A program made the position numbers and the translations under genes. Shown here in pieces: positions 1 to 13,600 of a stretch of 64,000 nt of DNA. The stretch lies in the NCBI GenBank assembly GCA_010645155.1, contig CM021319.1:4463845-4527844 (forward strand), read 5' to 3'. The DNA is from Tigriopus japonicus (taxonomy: Eukaryota > Arthropoda > Copepoda > Harpacticoida > Harpacticidae). The notes under the pieces were generated by a model. The model saw nothing but the letters and a program-made list of their open reading frames with translations, was not told the DNA's origin and ran no database searches. The number at the start of each line of letters is the position of its first letter. Position 1 is the first letter of the stretch.

Positions 1-1
1 G

Positions 2-100
2 ACCAACAGGAAGTACCCCAAAGGCAAGGGTCGGATCGAGGTTATTTCTCTCGGAGTCGGTACCAGGTACAGAAGACATAACAAATATGGACGCAATTGA
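2..100 (+). CDS. Possible 3' end of an unidentified plus-strand gene
   Basis: Frame 2 is open from the window edge to TGA at 98-100 and encodes 32 residues starting TNRKYPKGKGRIEV and ending HNKYGRN. Codon choice looks coding-like, with many C- or G-ending codons (ACC AAC AGG AAG TAC CCC). An AATAAA at 558-563 could be its polyadenylation signal. The peptide is very basic and was not recognised. It is too short to be sure, and a chance open frame at the window edge is a real alternative. Confidence 0.3.
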   Translation, partial: TNRKYPKGKGRIEVISLGVGTRYRRHNKYGRN

Positions 101-3100
101 ACGTTGGCTACAAAGCAGTTTCCAATGATGTGGGAGGAAAATTTAGCTGATACCTGAAAAGCTATGGCAAGAAGAAGCTTAAATTTCAAGACCTAAATCC
201 AGTTTTCCACTATTTCTATTTTAAGCTTGCTTCATTTACTATTGAGACCACTGATGTCAATTCTACACTGCAGGACTTACCCGTACTCAAAAATATGCAA
301 GATATTAGCTGATATTCAATAGGAATTCCTTGGAAATTTTCAAATTTTAAAAAGCATTTCTTTTCTAGCCTATCTACCACGCCAACGAGCATGATACGTA
401 AAATGCCAACGACATATCTATTTTAGAGAAATGAGGCTGCTTTGGCGTTATAATTATTTGCTGCTGGACTACGTTAGAGGCAAGTAGTGTATAGAGCTAT
501 TTGAGGTAGTAAATGTAGGTTTAATTGAATTAAACGTTAATTGCTTGTTCATGTCGCAATAAAGTCAGACTGTTTACTTTCTCTTTTATGAAAGAGTCAT
601 GGGAATATAATCTGTTCCATCAAACTGAATGACCAAGGCCGCAAGGTCTTTCAACAAAGAAATTTCTGTGCCAAAAATGACTCTTAATTGTGGCTTTTCT
701 GTAATCTCCGGTGGACATCGGACTTGACATTGAACCAACCATGTCCCCTTAAAGCTCTTTTTGCTTTAATCTCCTTTCCCCTTAGCAATCGAAATCCCTG
801 AACCACAAAACTCCACATCCAAACCAATGTATAAGAGGTCCCAAAAGTTTTTGTCCGTTTGAAAACGCTACTAAGTCACATTTAGTTCAACTTTGCAGCA
901 AATGGAAACAACGTCTTAATAGAGCTAACAAAGGAGACGCAGGATTGCATATTCTTTATTGTTTATTGGCACAACCACTCCGACACTAGCGCTCTATCCG
1001 ACACCACATAATGGTAGATAAGGGAGTAAAGGTATTTGTAAAAAAATTGATATGAACATAATATGAAAATGATATGATGAATGCATATGATTTGTATGTT
1101 CAAGCAATTTTTGCTGTAGGAGGCGTAGTCAAGTGATAACAACAACTCAAATCATCCAAGAAATGTGAAACTAGTCCCTGATTTTGAAACAATGGCTTAA
1201 GCACAAAAGATAACAAATTACGAACACAGAAAAGTTGTCTTTCAGTTTTTCAATCCCACAAATACTTGGAATTTAAAGAAAAGATATAACAGCATGGTTT
1301 TAGCTTAAATTTTGGATAGTTTGTCTCCTAAAATGTGCCAAGAAGACTGCTGAAAGAATGAAGAATGTGTCAAAAAAATAAGAAAGCAAAATTGATTTTG
1401 TGAAATATATCCCATATGCATACATTTTGGTGTCTATCATTGTTAAAATGAAAAATATTACCATTTTGCCATGTTTGTCAAACCGTTTTTTTGTGACACC
1501 CTGTACACAAAGTGCCATGAATTGGTTTATGCTCGAGATTATTCTGGAAGGCTAGTTGGCCTTAGTTGGCCATGGCACAAATTCCAACCAAACTCATTCA
1601 AAGTCAAGACTGGAAGAGCCGAAGAACGAAACGAAAAGACCGAACGGCGGATCCTTGGGGAACCTCGAACCAACGAACAAACCGAACGAGAAGGTGCCTT
1701 CCGTGGGAGACTTGGCAATTCTTGCATGAAATATTGTCATATCCATAAAGAAGAGGAAGTCCAGTGCATGAATCTCTAGCCTCGTAATAGGAACTTCCTT
1801 TGGATTACTAGAATCTCTATGAATTGCGCTCCGTGGTTAATTGTCCAAGACGGAACAACTTAAATTTGGCATCATCCTGTGGTAGATCTACTGTAACCAG
1901 ATTCTGGAGACATTTTTTAGATTTAAATTATGAGAATCACCAGTGAGCGGATCGCACTGAAACCATGGATATGTGTTTCACTCCTAAAGGTTTGCTCTAT
2001 TCTTAATCGTGTTCTCCACTGGCACGTGGAAATGGAAATAATGGCTGGCCATTGCTTTGGTTGGTACGGTGGAAGATGGCAAAGTCGGTCAGACCATCAT
2101 TGAAATGAATCTATTTGATTTATCTCTCCCCTTTTTTCCACGGACAATTCTTGGGCTGGTCCGCGAATGAATTAGATGTGGTTGGTAATTACCTGATAAA
2201 AAATCCCCGAAACGCAAACTTCTTTATGGGAGCGATAAAAATTGCGTGCTTTTTAATCCATAGTGCATGAGAACAATTAAAGGAAGGTTTTTCGTATCCA
2301 CCTTCTCCATGCAATCCATCCCCCAAGCAAGGCCGTTTGTTCTGGAAGTCGTGCATATGGAGATTGCCGTACTGCACATTCAGGACTCTGGTATCCGTAT
2401 GTGTTTTGTGTGGAAGGGATGGCACTCCATTTACGAGCCACATTTCCCATAACAGACTTCCTTCGCCATTGTGTTGTGGTTGGCTTGGGAACCCATTGGG
2501 TCATGAAAACGAAACTTTGAAAGGATCCCAAAGATCTGATGATCAGATCTCGACGACAAATTGAAAGGAACTCCATTTAGCAATGAAAGGGCCTCATCAT
2601 CAACTATTGTCATTGCTGTCACACAAACCCCGTTCCAACCCCACCTTAAAATTGAGTTGTTCCCAGGCAGAAGTAGGGAATGTAGTACAAGGCTTTTAAT
2701 CTCCCCACACAATGGTGGACGAGAAATTGAACCGGGAAAAAAGGAACACTTGGTCCGTTCCAACGTGGCAGCCACAGAAGGGCCAGTCTCTGAACACTTT
2801 TTCAATCGAATGGTATTTTTGAATAATAAAAGTTTGAGTTCTATGGAGGGCTCTCCCACTTACATCATTGTTTGACTAAAATATCTTAAAAGCATTTCCT
2901 AATTGGGGCTAGAAGAACCTCGAATAACGGTCAAAATCCTTATTAACCAACCAACTTGAATCTCTTCCCAAATTTGAATTGTTAAAAAACTTCTTTTGAG
3001 GCGTCCTAAAAAGCTTATTAAATTTGAAATTTGCCGGCCTGTTTTTTTAAGTCTGATTTTTTGAAATTCCATCAATGGTCAAAAATATGGCCTTCAGAGC

Positions 3101-6100
3101 AGCCAAAACAGCCACGGACTTCAGAGGAGCGCACAATATTTTCTCAAGTACAAGTGCATTGTATTTTTTTATTATTCTACTACTACTACGGTGGGCTTGA
3201 GGATATTTCAAGATGCTTTCAGGCCTGGAGAAGGCCCTCTCATCAAAAAGGATCCCATTAAGAAGTTCATCGTGTTGTGATCTGAGCAGAGCTTATAAAG
3301 CTGTCGCTAAATTCACGCGGTGGGAATTTTTGGGCTTGACGTTGGCTTTTTTATGAATCAAATTACTTTTGTCTTTTGGTTTGTCATGAATATTGTTTGC
3401 TAACATAATAATAAGTTTTATTGCGACTCATGGTCATGTCAGGGCGTATAAATATGCAAAAAATATATAGATATATGTTCTATCATATATAATCCATGGT
3501 GACATGTCAGTTGGTAAAAACGTTAAAATGGTCGACTAGAAAGTGATATCACAGATGATCTGACTAGAATACGTTTTTTAACAAGATTTAATTTGCCTTG
3601 ACGACCCCTAGACAAAATTTGAAGGTGTTTTTTTCGTTTGTTTTAACCAGAATGGAGCGAGGATTGGACAGAAAAGAGCTGAGGAGGACAAAGGACAAAT
3701 TTAGACGTCGATTTTCTTCAAAATTTATTCGAGTTTGTATAATTGCAATCGTGTCCAATAATACAATATCATACATACCACGGCACTGAGAACAAATTCG
3801 TGACAAGAAACTAAAACTTATTTTTATGGGAGGACTGCTTCAACATTGATCGGATTGAGGGTTCGGAATAAGTCGAGTTATTCTTCACCATGGAATAACG
3901 AACTAGATAGATCGAGAATTCATATGTTTTGTATGCAGTACAAGGATCAATATCACAGATAATTAGTAAATGAGGAAATTCAACTGAAAATGGCTTCATT
4001 TTTTTATGACAAGAGATGCATTATGCGTGAGAGGTCAGGAAAGCAATCATCAACATTGGGGGAAGCGGGGAGTTTCCTGTTTAAGAAATTAGAACATGTA
4101 GAAAAGTTTGATTCTGCTCAATTGTTTCTTTCCTGTGGCCAGTTAAAGCGCATTTAAGGTTTATGTTGTAACATATTTGCATGCTGTATGGTTGCACACA
4201 ATATTTGAAGAATGAGGGCCGAAGTAAGTTATAGCGACTTTTTCATGATCCTGAATTAAAAAATAACTGAGTGAAGCATCTTTTAACAATGATGATAATT
4301 TTAATCGTATCAACTCAGCAGGGTTTCCTTCTTTGTCTTTTAAGCTCCGCTCATAAAGATAGAAAAACAAACCTAATCATAGTGGTGGTGGCACTACAAG
4401 ATTATAAATTGGAGCCATTATCAACTGGGAGTCTGGTTGCGAGGGAGGCGTTTTTGTCTGGGAAATATCATATGATCTCATTTACTTCTCTATCTGGGAA
4501 GCAACAACTCGTTATGCATATTATTTGAGAACACCACTTGTCGACACGCACGCACGAACATTCGCGTACAGTACGTGGACAACCGTGGCTCCAGAAAGAA
4601 AGCTCTTCCTTCTTTCAAGCCTTTATGTCTCCAATACGTACATACTTATTGCTGCACTTCCGTTCGTGTTTCTCCAGAGCTTTTCGGTGAGATAACACCA
4701 ACGCCGGTGAATTCTAATTGAAAAATATGACAAATTGGAACGACTAACCGAGGAGGGGAAGGATTGTTGTTATAAGCAGAGCAATGAGAGCACCTTCTTA
4801 GTTTTTCTTTGCTTTTCAGACGTTTGCGTAAGGTTTTTATGTTGTGTTTCCAAAAGAAGAACAAGCACGATGGAGCAACCAATTGGCGTTGGGTTCATCG
4901 ACAGAGACCCTTTTTGAAAGTTTTGCTTTTGGAAATTGAAGAGCAATCTTCTTCTTTTGGGGATTGATGTTCGATTAGGATAGGGTCCAAATATCTGATG
5001 ATGGTTGATGAAATTATTTCCAAGGCTAAGCAGCTGATACCACCAAAGTCAACAAGGAGCCATCCATAAACCCTCCGACACACTGTCTAAGCCAACACGT
5101 GGTGAACTCTCAAAATGGGAATCTTCTTGCGAGGGTGGTGGAACTGTTGCCTCAATGAAGAAGATATGACTAGGGTGGTAACGGGAGCTCTTCCAATGGT
5201 TCGTATAAAGCCAAAGAGTCCCAACCACCGCCGATACACTTCCTTTCCCACCATAAGTGCAACCACCATTTGGCAGTACCATCATTTATACGAGGCCGAT
5301 ATTGCCTTTGGGGTCGTTGGCATTGTTGAACGAACCATGGGCAGGGACCATGGCTGATGGGGATATGGGTGCCACCATCTGGAATTTTCACGGTTTGACC
5401 AATAATTTGAGGAAACAAGAACACGCGAGGCGCAACAAAAGCGAACGAAATATCTTCATCTTTTGGCCAGGCATGAAGGCACCTTGGGATTGGCAATTCT
5501 CCAAACAAACCACCGTCCCAAAGAGGCCTTTGTCATGATTAATTACTTTCCAAGGCTCGTTAACGGATGCTCAAGACGAAAGAGCTCGCAAGATTTGCAG
5601 AGTTTTGCTGACCGCCCAAGATTGAGATGGAACAGCATTTGTAAAGCAAACCTCTCTCATTCACCAGTTGAACAGAGGCTGGCTTTTCTGAATTCCCCGA
5701 CGGTTTTCCAGTTGGGCTCTCATTTGGAATACCTCCAACCGCCTCCAGTTTCCTTTCATCTTTCTCGCCAAAGCAGAGATGGAAATGATGACGATGATGT
5801 TGTTGATGATGATGGAGGGAGGGCGTGCTGGTGGTGGTGGAGGATAAGGTCGAGGAGGTTAGTGGTTAGTTAGGAAGATTTAGTGAACCGGTTGTCGAAT
5901 TCCAGGTCGACATCGTCTCGTTCGGTTGGTCCGTCCTCGGTTTGCGAGGTTTAGGTCAAAGACGAACGAGTCAATGAGTTCTCTTTCTTCTTGCTCTCCT
6001 CTTTTTCTCTTCTTCGCTTCCTCGACTCGTTTTTCGGCCCTCTTGAGTCTAATGAAGTCTTTCCAAGTGCAAGTGACTAGAATACTAAAGCAATTGGTTT

Positions 6101-7518
6101 GAACCACTTTTAGGTCGGGGTCGGTTGGAATGGCCAAATTCCACATCCCAAAAGCCCAAAGCCCAAACGACGGGCTGACTAGAGAAGACGATGACATTAA
6201 CTACACAAGTACGACTGAGAATGTATTTGTGTGCACGGTTGACTCCCCAAGGGCCTTTTACTGGCCAAGAAATCAAGCCTCAAATGGCAAGACAAAGAAA
6301 TACGTAGTTGGAGTCGTCGTCCCCGTCGTTCTCGTAAGAGTGGACCAGCAGGGGACAAAGGAGTATTAGTAGGGGGCCCCATGCCCCAATGAGGTGCTCC
6401 CTCAATGTTCTGACGGACTAGAAGAAGCTCTTTTAAAGAACAACTAACTTTTCCATTTAACCATTGCGCAAGGACAGAAACAAAACGAAAGAACGACTCA
6501 GGAAGAGAGGCAATTGCCAATTTCACTCCATGTGCCATTCTTACTTGGCTTCGTTGTTAGGGACTGATGTAGGGACATTCAGGAGGTTTCATTCGTTGCT
6601 CGGGAACCATCTGGACGAATCTGGCAAGATATACTAGTACCCGAGTAGTTTCGTCTTTTTGCTGCTGCTGCTGCTACTTCAACAAATACGAAGGCTGTTA
6701 GTACTACCTAATATTTCTTCTTACATCGCAGTCTGTTTCTCCGAGGAATCCGAATGCTTGTGTCGTTGGTGCTATGCTGCTGATATCCCGGCCATTGAAG
6801 AGAAGACGACGACAGTGGCAACCAACAAATCGCATCCTTTTTCTGGCTCCGAATCACCCGCGGGAATCATGGGGAAACGAGCGAGAAGCAAGCCAAATGG
6901 CTCATTTTCCGAACCTGACCTCATTCACAATTGCAAGAGACAGATTCAGACGCAGGTTTGGCATCTAACTCAAAGGCCATTTCATTTTCTCGTATGTGAA
7001 CGTTTTCTTTACTACTTGGAGGCCTCGCAGTCACACGTTTGAATGAGCTCTTGGATAAAGTCAAGGAATCCTTGATCCATCTCTCCTTCTCGTGTTGTCT
7101 TCGCGCTCCACAAGTCAGGAGAGACCAGTCAGGAATGCCAATTTTAGGGACTGAATGTGATCGGCCTGCTGGCGGTTGGCTGGTTCCACCTTGGTGTGGC
7201 GTTAGAGATGCTTGCTACTTTGACCTAAGACTTGATTTGGGGGGGGGGAGGGGTATTTTGATCCTTCATCGGATGACTTATCGCGAGGAGTCAATAACGA
7301 TGCCTCTTCTTCGTCAAAGGCAATAGATTGAGAGTCAAGTGGGTGGTGGTGGCATGGCCGACCATCATCGCATTTGAACGTCTCCCCTGAATTTCTTGAC
7401 GGTTTTGATGATGAGAAGTAGATCTACGTGGGCTAAAAGGAAAGAAGAAAAAAAAACAAGGGTGGATCAGGTTTGGACCACGGTAGGAGGAAGACCGAGG
7501 GAAGAACAAGCGGAATCA
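101..7518. other. Intergenic region 3' of the Beat-like gene, no gene recognised
   Basis: This 7.4-kb stretch shows only short open frames without motifs or matching splice pairs. It would hold the Beat 3' UTR just below 7519 and perhaps a 3' UTR of an upstream plus-strand gene near 101-600. Around 1480-1505 a sequence ending GTGACACCCTGTACA resembles one terminus of a mariner-like element, but no partner end was found. Short CTG and GAT microsatellites occur near 6659-6676 and 5786-5812. Confidence 0.5.
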
Positions 7519-7667
7519 TCAGGCTCTTAGTCGACTTCCATCTCCCACCAGGATGAGCACAAAGGACGAGGATGCCAAAATAGTCAGGAAGAGTATGGAA
7601 ATACCGGACACTGTGGAGGTCACCAAGCCATTACCCGAAGATCCCACCGCATCGATGAAATGTGTGG
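7519..7667 (-). CDS. Beat-like gene exon 6 (C-terminal membrane tail)
   Basis: The acceptor is CCTCATTTTCAG|CC, which completes GCC (A268). The exon runs 149 nt to TGA at 7521-7519. It encodes a short Gly/Ser-rich segment (SSGNG, residues 277-281), a hydrophobic stretch GISILFLTILASSSFVLILV (289-308) and the tail GDGSRLRA. This could be a GPI-attachment signal or a transmembrane helix with a very short cytoplasmic end. Phase, position and a hydrophobic C-terminus all fit, but sequence identity to other Beat tails cannot be judged by eye. No clear AATAAA was found close downstream. Confidence 0.8.
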
Positions 7668-10600
7668 CTGAAAATGAGGATCAAAGATAAGAACGAGTTA
7701 GCAGGTGGGCTAGAAGCCCAGAGGGCCAACCAACCACTCAAAGAAAGAAAGAAAGGGACATTTCCTATTCTCAAGGGCATCATAAAATCATTAAGATTCC
7801 AACTAGATGAATGCATCATCTTCATTGAAAGGAATCCCTGACCACATCGCATGTGAGTGCTCAAAGAGTGCACAACCACACGTAGGAGGTACATAAAATA
7901 AGGTCTTCCCTTGGGTTCTCGCATTAGATGCGGTGACCATTGGGAATGGAATGCTTCTGTTCCCCAGATCCTTAAGAAGAGGCCAAAGTGGTTCCAATAA
8001 ATTTCCGGCATTACTTCGATCCCAGCAAGGTCAAATCAACTCGGAAGCCAAATGCTCATGCTGACGGGAAAATCACGGTCTTTAGGTCTTGTTTTTCTTT
8101 GAAATAAAAATGTGCCAATTCTTTCAAAAGTTTGCCCTCATCATCTATCCACTCTTCCAAACAACTACTCGCTCAGTCTTTAAGTCAATCAAAAATAGAG
8201 GGATGTGCGTCTATCTCATCAACTAAATAGGATTTTAAACATAGTACGGGTACAATACTTCTGTTGGTTCTTTATCGGATACTCACCGGTGCCTGAGTTT
8301 CTGAGAGTCCTACTCTCCGAGGCCAACGCTGATTGGGTGCGAACCCCTTGAACGGATTCTTCGTTGCTCTTCCAGTAGATGGTGGCAATTGTGGCCGTGC
8401 ACTTGAGTTTCAAATCCCCATTCTTGAAGTGCTTCTCGCGCACTTTGAAACGGAGCCCAAGGGTGCTTGTCTCTAAACCATCCTTATCCTCCGTAACCTG
8501 GAACAGGAACTTCCAATGATGAACTCGAGTGCCAACGGAATGGGGCCAAATCAATACCAGGGGAAAACTTTAAAAGACATTGAGTAATGAGCCATGCTTT
8601 TGGTGAATTGTAATGTTTCAGTTATCGATGAATGATCAGTCTCAGTCAAACTTACGAGGCACTGCTTACGGAAAATGAGTATTGGCTATTTTGAGATTGA
8701 TGCAATTTCGATTGCATTTGAACAACGAATAATAGTTCGTGGAGAAGTTTTGCGAGTGCTAGCAAACTATTTCCTTTTCAGCCAAGCCCGTCGTTGAATG
8801 AATGGTTTGGAGAACATGAAACATCATTTGGAGGAGAAAGATGGGTAGATGTGAGTCTACCGTTGTACAAATCAGAGGACGACTCTTTGACTTCAAGGTC
8901 TTATTGTACGGAATAGGTAATATAGTGTGAAGATCAAACGGAAATGAGGGAAATGGAACCTCGAGCGAGGACCGTTCGTTGATCGGACAGAGATGGAAAC
9001 GTGGACGAGCCAACGATAACCGCTCATACTCGAAAACTCCAGGAGACAGGGGGTAGTAGACACAAAGAGACGTTCAAGCAACCATCAAATTCAGTGCATA
9101 TGCTTTTCAATATTCCCATCCAAGCCACGCTCTCCATTCCACGAGGAACACAATCAATCTCTCATCTTTCCATTTTGAACTAGAGCTGCTGACCAATCTT
9201 TTCCTAATCGGCTAATGGCTTTCTTACCTCATATGTCTTGACAAAGACGTGGTCGGCCTGTTCGCCGTTGATGTACCACTTGAGTTTGGCGGCGGGTTTC
9301 GATCTGAATGAGGTGCAATTCACGTTGACTTTGTCGCCAATGTGATAGCGGGGAAATCCACCCGAGATGATGGGACCCTCGTCAGGCAGGTCTGAAATGG
9401 GTTTCGATAAGAGGGAAATTAGTTCCACTTGAATTGAATTGGGTCAATAAATCGCCCCTCACTGAGCACAGAGTGGCTTTTGGATTTTGTCCCGCGCTTA
9501 CTATAGACAACAATGGAACAGCCATGGAACAGAATTTGTAAAATAATGGATAAATAGCGCTTCCTCATTTTTGGCTACTCTTTACTTTTTCCTTAGAAAA
9601 AGTCCTTCGTCAAACGTTGTTCAAGATCAAAGGAATGAGTAGTATTTGGAGGAATTCCCCGTGCTAACAATTCTGTCTCACTTACCCACAACAGCCATGA
9701 TGGCCTCTGAGTAGGCGGTCTGGAACAGAGGAGCCTCCCCGGAGATTTCACAACGAAATTGACCCGTCGTGCTGAGATCAACATTTCGAAGGATGATTTC
9801 GGTCTCCGTGGATTTGTGTTCCTATAAAAACAGAAGGGAACCAACGTGGTATAGTAGACTCGAAGCTTTTGGCGGAAGCTATTTTTTGTATTTGCACTCC
9901 CAATATCAACAATAGAGCCCACTCACATTGCCTCGGAGGGGGCAACAGTGGGGCGATGTTTTTCAGTATGGAATGTGGATTTCGTCGTACGTGATCAGCC
10001 TTCATTTTGCCAAACTACAACAACAAGACCACCAATGACGCTGGGTGACCTCTACCTTCACCACCCACCCCGACCACCACAAGGATAACACGAAAAAGTT
10101 GTGGTGATCTTAAGTTTGCTTGCCCAAGAGACAATATACGTACGCCCAACTCGAGTTCCAAATCAAACATCTCGTCGTGTGGCAAGGGGCAGAGAGTTCT
10201 GGCCTTTTTCCCCACCAAGTAACTACAACGAAAAAGTAAAAAAGTTCCAAACACTGTGCTGTACGTCTACATACGTAAGCATCGTCTACCCCACACCACT
10301 CAGTATCGAAGTGGTAAGTAAGGGCAGAGCGACCCGCCAAGAAACTAACGGTCGAGTTCATATGCTTCACTCATTCTGTATGGTCGTCTTTACAGGCTAG
10401 ATAGCGTAAAAAGTACTCTAATGCGACAGACGAAATATGAAATTCCTTCAACTGAGAAACTGGGAAGACTCCCTGACACTCTCGGCTTTTCGCTTCGTTC
10501 GTGGCTTCAGCTTTAGCACTTCAACTACAAGAAGGGCACCACTCAAGTCTTATTTCTCACTAATACAACTCATATTCGTTGTCAAAAGAAGCCTTACACG

Positions 10601-13600
10601 AACAGGGGACGAAAGAAAGACAGGCGCACGCACGCACGCACCCACCCACCCGCTCACTCACTTGGGTACGGATACCCTTCCGAGGCTCATACGTAGCCCA
10701 AGGCGAGAATCGCGCGGAAATCGTGAAGAACAAGATCTCGACATCAACTAAGGGTCTCATCTCGTCGCTTTTTCTTTCAATTCACTCGCTTCCTTCGTTC
10801 CATTTCACATTTTTGGTCCTCCATTCCAAAAGCATCGAGGGAACCAAAAGAGAGGGATGGATGGATGGAGGGAAACAGACGGACAAAACGTGAACTAAGG
10901 TCACAGGTTCCTTTCCCGTGAGAACGTTGGACATAGTGATTTGAGTAAAGCGTTAACCAAACAAATGAAACTAAGAATCGAGGAAAATTTCCTCACGTTT
11001 GATTATTGTTACTCAAGGTTGATTCCATTGTTATTGGGTTTGGAAACGATAGAAATATGATACGCTATGGCTCGATCAAGTGAGGCAGGCTCATTTCCAT
11101 TTAATTGTGTTCAAAATATTTTACAAGAGGCTTTTTCGTACCTATACTTTCAAGTGAACGTTGCTTAAAGTAATTCTCGTTTCTCCAAAATTTTCATGAC
11201 CAAAATGGACACTAAAGCGCCGAATTGAAATTCATGTAAATTCAAATAAAAGTACGTTGTGTGTGTGTCATATTGTCATCAAGCAGTTTGAAAGAAAAGA
11301 GCTGACAAGAATGCAAATCGATTCATCAGATTTTCCCACGTGATGGTCGTCCCCAAGAGGAATTGGAAGCTTTATTTTTGAATGATCAGCGTTGTTCTAC
11401 CCTCGATTAATGAATTGGTCTTGTTCCCTGGAAAACTTCTCTATTCAACGCGTTGTCGGGAGTGGCTTACCCTTTCAGACCACTCTTGGTTTCAAACTCT
11501 TTGTCGAGATCCTGAAGCTCAGGAAGTACTGTAGAGTAGTCAGGGAACCCAAAGTTTTTGCACCATCGTGTGTCGTCGTTTACTTTATTTGTTGTCTGGT
11601 CGGAGGAAGAGAACCAATCTTTTATTTGGAGATCTCTTGATCTAACTTGAACGATCATTTTTCTTCCTTTTTGTCGTTTCAATAGCACGGCTTTCGCGCT
11701 CAGTGGACAATCTCAGGGAGAAAACGAGCTACACAATGGAAATAACCGTGGAACTTTTCTAACAAGGCGGCGTGCATTTCTTGGCCATCGTAATAAGACT
11801 TTACCCGCTCCAAGAGGAAAATCAAAACTTGATAATGTTTCGACTGACCCGCCTGATCAGCCAATTAATACCCTTGAGACTCATTCAATAAGTGAGTGTA
11901 CTTATGGAATGAGTTGGATTTGCACTTTGAGCATCTTTTATAGATATTTCAAGTCATATTTGGAATTGAGATTTAGCCATCTGCTTGAAGAGCCTTATTG
12001 CTGAGGCTTACAACATACTGCGTGAATAAGAAACAATCGTTACCGTCACCAAAAGCTGTAGAAAAAAATCATCAAATCTTTGAAGTCATCAAATCATTTC
12101 GATGAGTGTATCAATGAAAAAGTATTTACTTTGAATCAACAGTTGACTCCTCATCTTTGTTGAATTCATAATGCACAAATTGAACATGGCCAACACAAAG
12201 GGACACCAACTTTTGGAACGTATTGTGGAATATTCCGTACAATAGGATTATAGTTCTAGACCATAAGTGCCCTTTGAAAAATTTAAATGTCTACCTAGTT
12301 TGTAAGTTAATAAGACATGTAAAATTAACTTTCCGTCTTAATACCCTCTACAATTCAACTTTTTTCATACTCGACTTTAGTACTCGAAGCAAGGGAACAA
12401 TTAGTTGGTAGCTAGAAATTTCAAGATTAACTCACATCCACGTTTATCCCGTTGCCGTTGAAAATGGTCGTTTTCGGATTATCAGTCGGAATGAATCTGT
12501 AGAACTCGTGTCCATTGCGGTACCATTTGATCGAGTAGAGCTTGTCGCCCTCCATATCGTAATTGCAACGCAGTTTGGCATTCTGACCCCGGATTGCGTG
12601 AGGCGGGATCACCACATTCAGTAGCTTGATTGCCCAAGTATATTCTGAAAAAGAAAGGAGCAAAAACAATTAATGGAAAAGTCCCGTTCTTGGGCCAAGG
12701 TAATATGTTCTAGTGGAAGCTGGCAAATAAGACGACACCGAACAGAGTGGGTTGACTCTGGTTATGAGGTCTTGATTGGTTTCATGATGTTTTTCCCACT
12801 TTTCTTCCTTCCAAAAAATGGAAGTATCGGGGTCTCACGTGGTATTGGGCGTGTAGTACTATCAACATGGCATAGCAGGCCTTGCTTTAAGGATCTGAAA
12901 AATGATGTGCCTAAAAGCTCGTTGGTTGAGTGAGAGGTCCTCATCTATATGCGCATGAAGATGGACTTGTGGAGGCATTAGTTTTGACTCGGACTAATTT
13001 GAGTAGGAAGCGAAGGAAATCCAAGAGAAGAGATGGAGAGCTTCAGTAGCAACTACGTTACTTACAACAACGCTCCCAGCCGCTGCCATCCAATAAGTAT
13101 TAGTAGTTAGAAAGGGACCACATATTCTAACATACGTATTATTGATGGCTTGAACCGTTGTAAATTGAACAATGAGGCAATGAGGTGAGTGCAACGCAAC
13201 TCAAGTTGTTGTGTGAGCCCATTTTCCTACGTCGTTGTAGGATTGGGGCCTCTTTTTTCCACAGATTTGGGGAGTGATGAATTGAGCAATGGAAGATGAT
13301 GGAGAGAGTTCTAAATAAAAGGGAACATCTGGACCCATAACACCAACTCGACTCAAAAGGCCACTTCCATTCCATTGTTTTAAAGAAATATATCATAGTC
13401 GTTCTAAAGACAAGCTCAGGTTACATGGTGATGTTGAAACCTTCCTGATTTTTTACTTTTGTTTAAAATTGCATCCTCGTGGAGAAGTAATGGACAAATT
13501 CTCTCAGTGGTTCCCTTAAATATGCCGAATTGATGGATTCGCCGATCAAAGACTGTACAAACTGTTGTGTGGCCAAAAGTACAACCAACACACCTGGGGT

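Noticed and set aside
1566..6197. Shared phrase RTNRTRRC in frames near 1690 (plus) and 5925 (minus)
   Set aside because: The nucleotide match is only about 12 identical bases, which is expected many times by chance in 64 kb; no wider similarity was seen.
6659..7042. 127-codon plus-strand frame starting MLLLLLL, resembling a secreted protein
   Set aside because: The leucines come from a CTG microsatellite. There is no domain and no splice partner.
7631..8011. 126-codon minus-strand frame
   Set aside because: It overlaps Beat exon 6 and intron 5 in another frame and has no motif.
13060..13100. MAAAGSVV with a GTAAGT donor on the minus strand as a Beat first exon
   Set aside because: The donor is phase 0 and the leader is too short, so it would break the Ig frame.
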